Below, in pieces: positions 57,460 to 64,000 of a stretch of DNA of 64,000 bases. The stretch comes from Paraburkholderia sp. (GTDB lineage: Bacteria > Pseudomonadota > Gammaproteobacteria > Burkholderiales > Burkholderiaceae), in NCBI RefSeq assembly GCF_028283785.1, contig NZ_JAPWKB010000019.1, positions 144,001 to 208,000 of the forward strand, given 5' to 3'. Position numbers and translations under genes: made by a program. The notes beneath the pieces were generated by a model, which made no database searches, had not been told where the DNA came from, and was given only the letters and a program-made list of their open reading frames with translations. Position 1 is the stretch's first letter. Every line of letters starts with the position of its first letter.

Positions 57460-58569
57460 TCAGCCAGCCTTGCCGGAGCCCGAACCGGGACCCGAGCCGT
57501 TGCCCGTTCCCGTGCCCGAATCCCACGCACCGCGAACCGGGCTGGTCGCTTCCGGCGCCGACAGACCGAAGTGACGATACGTCAGCATCGTCGCGACGCG
57601 GCCGCGCGGCGTGCGTTGAAGGAAGCCTTGCTGGATCAGATACGGTTCGAGCACGTCTTCGATCGTGTCGCGTTCTTCGCCGATTGCAGCCGCCAGATTG
57701 TCGACGCCGACCGGGCCGCCGTCGAACTTGTACAGGATCGCTTCGAGCAGCTTGCGGTCCATGAGGTCGAAGCCGACCGGATCGACGTCGAGCATGCGCA
57801 GCGCCGCGTCGGCGACGGTGGCGGTAATATTGCCGTCCGCCTTGACCTCGGCGAAATCGCGCACGCGACGCAGCAGACGGTTGGCGATACGCGGTGTGCC
57901 GCGCGCGCGCTTGGCGATTTCGAACGCGCCGTCAGGATGAATCTGCGCATTCAGCAGCGACGCCGAGCGCGTGACGATGCGCGCCAGTTCTTCCGAGTTG
58001 TAAAACTCCAGCCGCGCGACGATCCCGAAACGGTCGCGCAACGGGTTGGTCAACATGCCCGCGCGCGTGGTGGCGCCGACCAGCGTGAACGGCTGCAAGT
58101 CGAGCTTGACGCTGCGTGCCGCCGGCCCTTCGCCGATCATGATGTCGATCTGGTAATCCTCGAGCGCGGGGTACAGGATTTCTTCGACGACCGGCGACAG
58201 ACGGTGGATTTCGTCGATAAACAGCACGTCGTTCGCTTCGAGATTGGTCAGCAGCGCGGCGAGGTCGCCGGCGCGCTCCAGCACCGGCCCCGACGTCTGC
58301 CGCAGATTCACGCCCATTTCCCGCGCGATGATGTGCGCGAGCGTGGTTTTGCCGAGACCCGGCGGCCCGAACAGCAGCACGTGATCGAGCGATTCGGAAC
58401 GGCGTTTAGCCGCCTCGATAAAGATTTCGAGCTGGCCGCGCACTTTTTCCTGGCCGACGTATTCGTCGAGCTGGCGCGGGCGCAACGCGCGCTCGAAAGC
58501 TTCCTCGTTCGACGACACAGGCGTGGCGGCGATGATGCGTTCGGCGGCTAGTTTGTCGGTTTCGATCAT
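57460..58569 (-). CDS. ruvB: Holliday junction branch migration ATPase RuvB
   Basis: A 369-residue AAA+ motor. The Walker A is FGPPGLGKTTLAHII and Walker B VLFIDEIHRL. RPFTLVGATTRAGML (sensor), arginine-finger region and the C-terminal winged helix (EPYLIQQGFLQRTPRGRVAT) are present. The N-terminus reads RPRQLDEYVGQEKVR. The last 35 residues are a Gly/Ser-rich tail (DSGTGTGNGSGPGSGSGKAG) not seen in E. coli RuvB. It drives branch migration with RuvA, whose gene is about 120 bases upstream. Confidence 0.97.
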   Translation of the reverse strand: MIETDKLAAERIIAATPVSSNEEAFERALRPRQLDEYVGQEKVRGQLEIFIEAAKRRSESLDHVLLFGPPGLGKTTLAHIIAREMGVNLRQTSGPVLERAGDLAALLTNLEANDVLFIDEIHRLSPVVEEILYPALEDYQIDIMIGEGPAARSVKLDLQPFTLVGATTRAGMLTNPLRDRFGIVARLEFYNSEELARIVTRSASLLNAQIHPDGAFEIAKRARGTPRIANRLLRRVRDFAEVKADGNITATVADAALRMLDVDPVGFDLMDRKLLEAILYKFDGGPVGVDNLAAAIGEERDTIEDVLEPYLIQQGFLQRTPRGRVATMLTYRHFGLSAPEATSPVRGAWDSGTGTGNGSGPGSGSGKAG

Positions 58570-58690
58570 GCGTGCATTGTACCGCGCGACGTTCGCCGCG
58601 AAAGCTGGCCGAATGGCCAGGGTGCGCCGCCCGATGCGTCGTGCGATGCTTCACGCGTTGCGGTGCCGCGTGGGCCGCGGCAACGCGAAA

Positions 58691-59272
58691 TCACGCTTTG
58701 GACAGCGCCTTCAATGCCAGCTTGATGCCTTCGGATACACCGGTTCCGGCCGGCACGTTCTTGACGGCCGCAAGCGCTTCTTTTTCGGAGTAACCCAATG
58801 CCAGCAACGCATTCAGGATGTCGGACGCATGATCCGACGCCGAAGCCGCATTCGCCATCGCGCCGAGATCTGCGCCGAGCTTGCCTTTCAGTTCGAGCAG
58901 CAGGCGTTCGGCGGTTTTCTTGCCGATGCCGGGCACGCGCGTGAGGCGCGCGGCGTCCTGCATCGTGACGGTTTGCGCGAGTTCGGCGACGCTCATGCCG
59001 GACAGCACGCCGAGCGCCATGCGCGCCCCGATTCCGGTGATCTTCAGCAGTTCGCGGAAGGTCGCACGTTCCTGCGCGGTGCCGAAGCCGAACAGCAGAT
59101 GCGCGTCTTCGCGGACGATCAGCTGCGTCAGCAGCACGACACGCTCGCCGGCGGACGGCAGGTTGTAGAACGTGCTCATCGGCACGTCGACTTCATAACC
59201 GACGCCGTTGCAGTCGACCAGAATATGCGGCGGGTTTTTTTCCAGCAAGACGCCGGCAATGCGACCGATCAT
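58691..59272 (-). CDS. ruvA: Holliday junction branch migration protein RuvA
   Basis: A 193-residue tetrameric junction-binding protein. MIGRIAGVLLEKNPPHILVDCNG is the OB-fold start. ELLKITGIGARMALGVLSG and LTRVPGIGKKTAERLLLELK are the two helix-hairpin-helix DNA contacts. The C-terminal domain (DILNALLALGYSEKEALAAV) regulates RuvB. Gene order ruvC-ruvA-ruvB is standard. Confidence 0.97.
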   Translation of the reverse strand: MIGRIAGVLLEKNPPHILVDCNGVGYEVDVPMSTFYNLPSAGERVVLLTQLIVREDAHLLFGFGTAQERATFRELLKITGIGARMALGVLSGMSVAELAQTVTMQDAARLTRVPGIGKKTAERLLLELKGKLGADLGAMANAASASDHASDILNALLALGYSEKEALAAVKNVPAGTGVSEGIKLALKALSKA

Positions 59273-59333
59273 GGGGAGTTCGAGTAGTCAGAAAGTGAGA
59301 GAAAAGGCGAGCTTGAGTGTACGGGCGCGAGCG

Positions 59334-59876
59334 TCAGCCGACCAGCCTTCCGCGTCGCACGCGCAAGCCTTTTTTGGCGAGCGCGGGCGCGATGCCGCCG
59401 AGCGTACTGAGCGTGCTTCCGCCGTGTGCATGGCAGATCGCCATGCCGAGTGCGTCGGCGGCGTCGGTGCCGGGCACGCCGGACAGCGCGAGCAGCCGCA
59501 CAACCATCTGCTGCATCTGCTCTTTGGTGGCGCGGCCGTAGCCGACCACCGCCTGCTTCAGTTGCAGCGCGGTGTATTCGGCAACCGGCACGCCGCCCGC
59601 CACCAGTCCGCAGATCGCCGCGCCGCGCGCCTGGCCGAGCAGGAGCGTCGATTGCGGGTTGACGTTGACGAACACTTTTTCGATCGCGGATTGATCGGGC
59701 GCGTGCTGGCGGATCAGCGTCGAAATGCCTTCGAAAATAGTGCCGAGGCGCGACGGCAAGTCGCCGTCGGCGGTCTTGATGACGCCGCTGGCGACGTAGC
59801 TGAGCTTTTGACCGTGTTGCTCGATCACGCCGAAGCCGGTGACGCGCAAGCCGGGGTCGATGCCGAGAATTCTCAT
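59334..59876 (-). CDS. ruvC: Holliday junction resolvase RuvC
   Basis: A 180-residue nuclease that cuts the junction bound by RuvAB. The acidic catalytic residues are seen in RILGIDPGLRVTGFGV (Asp7), the VNVNPQSTLLLGQARGAA region and TDAADALGMAICHAH. I chose ATG at 59876; the frame remains open for 76 further codons but with no family similarity. It lies 61 bases before ruvA. Confidence 0.96.
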   Translation of the reverse strand: MRILGIDPGLRVTGFGVIEQHGQKLSYVASGVIKTADGDLPSRLGTIFEGISTLIRQHAPDQSAIEKVFVNVNPQSTLLLGQARGAAICGLVAGGVPVAEYTALQLKQAVVGYGRATKEQMQQMVVRLLALSGVPGTDAADALGMAICHAHGGSTLSTLGGIAPALAKKGLRVRRGRLVG

Positions 59877-59972
59877 GAGATGCGATACGAACGAAGTGCT
59901 TGCGATACTACAACGAACCCGGCGTGCGGCGGACGGGGCCTGGTCGCTTGCGCGAGAAAACCTGGGGCGCGG

Positions 59973-60212
59973 ATGAAGCGCTATCTGAATCTCGACGGTC
60001 AGTCGGGCGTCGATGCGTACGAAACCGGTGACGATTACATCGACGTACGGTTTCGCGCGGGCACCGTTTACACGTACACGTCGGCGAGCGTCGGGGCGCG
60101 GCATCTGGCGGCGTTAAAGCGGCTTGCGGCGCAGGGACGCGGACTCGCGACTTACATCAGCAGTCATCGTGATGTGCACGACAACTACGCGAGCAAGGCG
60201 CCGGAAGACTGA
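59973..60212 (+). CDS. Small KTSC-like domain protein
   Basis: A 79-residue protein on the plus strand, opposite to the ruv and purH genes on both sides. GDDYIDVRFRAGTVYTYTSA resembles the strand-strand pattern of the KTSC domain (LxVxFxxGxxYxY). HLAALKRLAAQGRGLATYIS and a final VHDNYASK complete it. KTSC domains occur in phage and RNA-metabolism contexts, but function is unknown. The ribosome-binding site is weak and the start could differ. It overlaps the region that would hold the ruvC promoter. Confidence 0.55.
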   Translation: MKRYLNLDGQSGVDAYETGDDYIDVRFRAGTVYTYTSASVGARHLAALKRLAAQGRGLATYISSHRDVHDNYASKAPED

Positions 60213-60312
60213 ATGGCCCACCCGACGGCCAACGCAACTGAGCGGCAGTCGCCGCGGAAACATCGCGGACTTCGTGACGCCACAACGCATCCGGAATCGC
60301 GACACCGCGCAT

Positions 60313-60350
60313 CAAACAAAACGGCCCGACGGGTGAACCGGTCGGGCCGT
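60313..60350 (-). terminator. Rho-independent terminator after purH
   Basis: A perfect 10-base stem (60321-60330 with 60341-60350) is followed on the minus strand by TTTTGTTT, about 50 bases after the purH stop. Confidence 0.85.
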
Positions 60351-60403
60351 TGCAATACGGAGCGGCGGAGCGGCAGTGCATCTGCCGCGTCCGTCGCGTG
60401 CGA

Positions 60404-61969
60404 TCAGTGACGGAAGTGGCGCACGCCCGTCATCACCATCGCGATGTTGTGCTCGTCAGCCGCGCCGACCACTTCGTCGTCGCGCATCGAACCGCCCGGC
60501 TGGATCACGCAGGTTGCGCCCGCAGCCACCACCACGTCGAGACCGTCGCGGAACGGGAAGAACGCATCCGACGCGACCGCCGATCCATTCAGCGTCAAAC
60601 CGGCGTTTTGCGCCTTGATGCTCGCGATGCGCGCCGAATCCACGCGGCTCATCTGGCCCGCACCGACGCCGAGCGTCATGCCGTTGCCGCAGAACACGAT
60701 GGCGTTCGACTTCACGTACTTCGCGACGCGCCATGCGAACAGCAGATCGTCCATTTCCTTCGGCGTCGGGTGACGCTTGGTGACGACGCGCAGTTCGTGC
60801 GGTTGCACGTTCCTCGAATCCAGCGATTGCACCAGCAAACCACCGCCGACGCGCTTCAGGTCGAATGCGTTGTGACCGTCGCCGAGCGCGATTTCGAGCA
60901 GACGCACGTTCTGCTTGGCCGCGAACACCTGGCGAGCCGCCGCGCTGAACGACGGCGCGATCAGCACTTCGACGAACTGCTTGGCCACCGCTTGCGCTGC
61001 TGCTTCGTCCACTTCGCGGTTGAACGCGATGATGCCGCCGAACGCCGAGGTCGGATCGGTCTGCAACGCCTTCGAATACGCTTCGTGCGCGTCAGCGCCG
61101 AGCGCCACGCCGCACGGGTTCGCGTGCTTGACGATCACGCAGGCCGGCACGTCGAACGTCTTCACGCATTCCCACGCTGCGTCGGAATCCGCGATGTTGT
61201 TGTACGACAGTTCCTTACCTTGCAACTGGCTGTAGTTAGCCAATGCGCCGGACTGCACCGTCAGATCGCGATAGAACGCCGCGCTCTGATGCGGGTTTTC
61301 GCCGTAACGCAGATCCTGCACCTTGTTGAACGCGAGGTTGAACGTGGCCGGATACGTGTTGCGCGACGAGTGCTTCAGTTCGTCGGTCAGGCTGGTCAGG
61401 TAGTTCGTGATCGCGCCGTCGTACTGCGCGGTGTGCGCGAACACCTTGGTGGCGAGGCGGAAGTTGGTCGGATAGCCGACCGCGTTGCCGTTCGCACGCA
61501 TTTCGTCGAGAACGACCGCGTAGTCGGCCGGGTCGACCACCACGGTGACGTCGCGATGATTCTTCGCGGCGGAACGCAGCATGGTCGGACCGCCGATATC
61601 GATGTTTTCGATCGCGTCTTCCAGCGAGCACTCTTCTTTCGACACCGTCTGCACGAACGGATACAGGTTCACCACCAGCAGATCGATCGTCGGGATGTCG
61701 TGCTGTTCAAGCGCAGCCATGTGTTCCGGCAGGTCGCGGCGCGCGAGGATGCCGCCGTGAACTTTCGGATGCAGCGTTTTCACGCGCCCGTCGAGCATTT
61801 CCGGGAAACCCGTGTAATCCGCCACTTCGGTGACGGCGAGGCCCGCGTCTGCGAGCAGTTTCGCGGTGCCGCCCGTGGACAGGATCTTGACGCCGAGACC
61901 GGACAGCGATTTGGCGAAATCGACGATGCCGGACTTGTCGGAAACGGAGATGAGCGCTTGCTTGATCAT
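60404..61969 (-). CDS. purH: Bifunctional AICAR transformylase / IMP cyclohydrolase
   Basis: A 521-residue enzyme for the last two steps of IMP synthesis. The N-terminal cyclohydrolase domain (about 1-200) begins KQALISVSDKSGIVDFAKSL and has GGTAKLL, VKTLHPKVHGGILARR and NIDIGGPTMLRSAAKN. The transformylase domain has LRYGENPHQSAAFY, KHANPCGVALG, SAFGGIIAFNREVD and the C-terminal DAFFPFRDGLDV and GGSMRDDEVV motifs. It follows fis by 46 bases, and dusB-fis-purH are likely one transcript. Confidence 0.97.
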   Translation of the reverse strand: MIKQALISVSDKSGIVDFAKSLSGLGVKILSTGGTAKLLADAGLAVTEVADYTGFPEMLDGRVKTLHPKVHGGILARRDLPEHMAALEQHDIPTIDLLVVNLYPFVQTVSKEECSLEDAIENIDIGGPTMLRSAAKNHRDVTVVVDPADYAVVLDEMRANGNAVGYPTNFRLATKVFAHTAQYDGAITNYLTSLTDELKHSSRNTYPATFNLAFNKVQDLRYGENPHQSAAFYRDLTVQSGALANYSQLQGKELSYNNIADSDAAWECVKTFDVPACVIVKHANPCGVALGADAHEAYSKALQTDPTSAFGGIIAFNREVDEAAAQAVAKQFVEVLIAPSFSAAARQVFAAKQNVRLLEIALGDGHNAFDLKRVGGGLLVQSLDSRNVQPHELRVVTKRHPTPKEMDDLLFAWRVAKYVKSNAIVFCGNGMTLGVGAGQMSRVDSARIASIKAQNAGLTLNGSAVASDAFFPFRDGLDVVVAAGATCVIQPGGSMRDDEVVGAADEHNIAMVMTGVRHFRH

Positions 61970-62015
61970 GATGAAGACTGAAAAGCCGATGAGAGACGAA
62001 GGCGGGCGCCGGAAA

Positions 62016-62249
62016 CTACAGCAAGCCGTGCTGCTGCAACTTCTTGCGCAACGTGTTGCGGTTGATGCCGAGATACTCGGCTGCCAGCGACTGATTGCCG
62101 CCGGCCTGCTCGAGCACCACTTCGAGCATCGGTTTTTCTACGCACGAGATAACCATGTCGTAGACGTCGTGCGGATTAGAGCCGTCGAGATCCTGAAAAT
62201 ACATCCCCAGGCTGTCGCGGACAGATTGTTCAATATTATTTTTACTCAT
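62016..62249 (-). CDS. fis: DNA-binding protein Fis
   Basis: A 77-residue nucleoid protein. The C-terminal helix-turn-helix QAGGNQSLAAEYLGINRNTLRKKL is classic Fis (two runs shown in part only: NQSLAAEYLGINRNTL). The N-terminal beta-hairpin arm is shorter than in E. coli (98 residues), typical of beta-proteobacteria. The start overlaps the dusB stop (ATGA), the same dusB-fis coupling as in enterics. Confidence 0.96.
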   Translation of the reverse strand: MSKNNIEQSVRDSLGMYFQDLDGSNPHDVYDMVISCVEKPMLEVVLEQAGGNQSLAAEYLGINRNTLRKKLQQHGLL

Positions 62250-63310
62250 GCTGCCAGTCGGTCGGTATGGTCTGGCTCGCCGTTCGGACCTTGCGTGTCG
62301 TCGACATAGACGAGACGGTCGGACAGTGCCTTTTGAGCGTCGAAAAATTCGTTGACGGCGAGTAATTGTTCGCGCGTGGTGTCCAGCGTGTTCATGCGAT
62401 GCCGGAACGTATTGGCGCCAGAAAGGCCGCGAGTGTACCAGCCGATGTGCTTGCGTGCAGTGCGCACACCGGTAAATTCACCGTAAAAAGCGTAGTGATC
62501 CTCTAGATGCTCGTTCATCACCTGCTGGATTTCATCGATGCGCGGAGACTGCATCAATTCGCCCGTTTGCAGGAAATACTCGATCTCACGAAACAGCCAC
62601 GGGCGCCCCTGCGCCGCACGGCCGATCATGATGGCGTCCGCGCCGGTCGCGGCCAGCACGTCGCGCGCTTTTTGCGGCGACGTTATGTCGCCATTGGCCA
62701 CCACCGGAATGCGCGCGGCGGCCTTGACTGCGGCAATCGTGTCGTACTCCGCATCGCCGTGATAGAGGTCGGCGCGGGTGCGGCCGTGTACCGTCAGCAT
62801 TGAAATGCCGGCGCTTTCGGCGATATGCGCGATCATCAGCGCATTCCTGTTGTCGCGGTCCCAGCCGGTGCGGATCTTCAGCGTGACCGGCACGGCGTCG
62901 GGACCGACGCCGACCGCATTCACCACCGCCTCGACGATGCGTTGCACCAGCGGCTCGTTCTGCAACAGCGCGGAACCCGCCGCGACGTTGCACACTTTCT
63001 TGGCCGGACAACCCATATTGATGTCGATGATCTGCGCGCCGTTCGCGACGTTGTAGCGCGCCGCTTCGGCCATCATGGCCGGATCTGCGCCTGCGATCTG
63101 CACGGAAATCGGCTCGACTTCGCCCGTGTGGTTCGCGCGACGCATGGTCTTTTCGCTTTTCCACAACTGCGCGTTCGACGCGACCATTTCCGACACGGCG
63201 TAACCCGCGCCAAGCCGTTTGCACAGCTGGCGGAACGGCCGGTCGGTCACGCCTGCCATCGGGGCGACGAACAGGTTGTTGCGCAAATTGTGGGAGCCGA
63301 TTGTGGGCAT
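62246..63310 (-). CDS. dusB: tRNA-dihydrouridine synthase B
   Basis: A 354-residue FMN enzyme that reduces uridines in the D-loop of tRNA. NLFVAPMAGVTDRPFRQLCK, INMGCPAKKVCNVAAGSALL (catalytic Cys) and VTLKIRTGWD are family blocks. LTVHGRTRADLYHGDAEYD, ANGDITSP and IGRAAQGRPW follow. The start at 63310 gives the normal N-terminus; the longer open frame adds 59 unrelated residues. The last 15 residues are an acidic/polar tail. Confidence 0.96.
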   Translation of the reverse strand: MPTIGSHNLRNNLFVAPMAGVTDRPFRQLCKRLGAGYAVSEMVASNAQLWKSEKTMRRANHTGEVEPISVQIAGADPAMMAEAARYNVANGAQIIDINMGCPAKKVCNVAAGSALLQNEPLVQRIVEAVVNAVGVGPDAVPVTLKIRTGWDRDNRNALMIAHIAESAGISMLTVHGRTRADLYHGDAEYDTIAAVKAAARIPVVANGDITSPQKARDVLAATGADAIMIGRAAQGRPWLFREIEYFLQTGELMQSPRIDEIQQVMNEHLEDHYAFYGEFTGVRTARKHIGWYTRGLSGANTFRHRMNTLDTTREQLLAVNEFFDAQKALSDRLVYVDDTQGPNGEPDHTDRLAA

Positions 63311-63534
63311 GGCGGACAGGTAGCCGAGCCGGACGTGACGAAGCCGTGACGTCCGGAATGGCGAAAATGGTGCAAGGGAAACCGCTATTTTAGCGTTAAC
63401 GAATATCCCGTACCTGTTTTGGGCCGGATCAGCGCTGCTAAAACTTTGAACAAATTTGTTGTTGCGGTGTGACGAGCCGCCCGGCAAGCGCCCGCGACGA
63501 CACTCGCGCTGGGCCTGTGGCCGGCGCGTCGGCG

Positions 63535-64000
63535 TCAGCGACGCTGCCCGAACATCATCTGCCGCGCGAGCGCGGTTTTCACCGGTGGGACGAATTCGAG
63601 CGCGGTCAGCGCGAGGCCGCGCAGAGCGGCGAGCGGCGGGAAATCGACCGTAAAAAGCCGCGCCAGCGTGTCGGTTGCGCCAATCGTCAGACGACGATCC
63701 AGCGCGCGACGCTGTGCGAACGCGGCCAGCGCCAGCGGACGCGCGCCGAATTGCGCAAGCGCGTCGGCGAGTGCGTGCGCGTCGCGCAAACCGAGATTCA
63801 GCCCTTGTCCGGCAACCGGATGCAAGGTCTGCGCCGCATTGCCGATTGCCGCGACGCGGCCTTTGACGAGCGCATCCACCGCATTCAGTCCGAGCGGAAA
63901 CGATGCGCGCCCCTTGATCTGCGTGAAGCTGCCCATGCGGTCGCCGAACGCAGCGCCCAGTTCGTGCAGGAACGCTTCGTCGGACAGCGCCGTGCGTCGT
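63535..64000 (-). CDS. UbiH/UbiF-type FAD-dependent hydroxylase, C-terminal part (partial)
   Basis: The C-terminal 154 residues of a flavin monooxygenase that extends past the right edge. FPLGLNAVDALVKGRVAAIGNAAQTLHPVAGQGLNLGLRD is the second FAD-binding block, shown here in part: GNAAQTLHPVAGQGLNLGLR. It is diagnostic of the UbiH/VisC/COQ6 family that hydroxylates the ubiquinone ring. Which ring position is modified cannot be told from this part. It is on the same strand as dusB, about 225 bases upstream. Confidence 0.88.
   Translation of the reverse strand, partial: RRTALSDEAFLHELGAAFGDRMGSFTQIKGRASFPLGLNAVDALVKGRVAAIGNAAQTLHPVAGQGLNLGLRDAHALADALAQFGARPLALAAFAQRRALDRRLTIGATDTLARLFTVDFPPLAALRGLALTALEFVPPVKTALARQMMFGQRR

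Overview
The window is a GC-rich chromosomal segment that looks like Burkholderiaceae (Burkholderia/Paraburkholderia/Caballeronia type). The evidence is the protein sequences, the gene order (bamE-dapB-exbB-exbD, leuS-lptE-holA-proA, dusB-fis-purH with ruvCAB), the Entner-Doudoroff/gluconate cluster and a class A RNase P RNA. Almost every base is in a gene. There is no transposase, integrase, tRNA or CRISPR array. No species can be named from the sequence alone.

Layout. 1-8640: end of a VOC-family gene, spermidine synthase, transketolase, GAPDH, Fur, BamE with an unusual long tail, DapB and an ExbB/ExbD proton-channel pair. 8849-13033: a minus-strand YadA-like trimeric autotransporter (TAA1). 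13580-19918: leuS, lptE, holA, proA, hemJ. 19997-20906: two tandem exported SnoaL/NTF2-like paralogues. 20907-28352: a low-GC stretch, a second trimeric autotransporter (TAA2, plus strand, frameshifted just before its membrane anchor) and an OmpA-like lipoprotein. 28442-34381: HexR, edd, eda, gluconate permease and gluconokinase. 34785-38483: a two-partner secretion pair whose small TpsA ends in a coiled-coil-like region. 38583-45994: purB, a LysR regulator, gdhA and the gltIJKL glutamate/aspartate ABC transporter. 46115-56463: a class II glutamine amidotransferase, pyrC, a DUF3025 gene, rnpB, an OsmC protein, a probable CU-rich small RNA, rplM-rpsI, erpA, anmK, tyrS, dtd and a histidine phosphatase. 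56505-64000: a DUF2236 gene, ruvB, ruvA, ruvC, a small KTSC-like gene, purH, fis, dusB and the end of a UbiH-type hydroxylase.

Most striking signal. TAA1 and TAA2 point away from each other and share a 745-bp inverted repeat (11524-12268 and 22344-23088). Line-by-line reading gives one mismatch, and the last 697 bp are identical. Recombination between the copies would invert about 11.5 kb carrying leuS-lptE-holA-proA-hemJ. It would also exchange the promoter, signal peptide and N-terminal head of the two adhesins. TAA2's anchor is out of frame in this orientation, so inversion would couple TAA2's head to the intact TAA1 anchor. A 15-bp element, 14 of 15 identical, lies upstream of both adhesins.

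Other notable signals are a compact three-hairpin small RNA with an anti-Shine-Dalgarno loop at about 50575-50666, two HexR-like operators in the hexR/edd divergent region, and the compact TPS pair. Functions come from recognised family motifs. Start codons were chosen from ribosome-binding sites, signal peptides or family length. All regulatory claims are inference.
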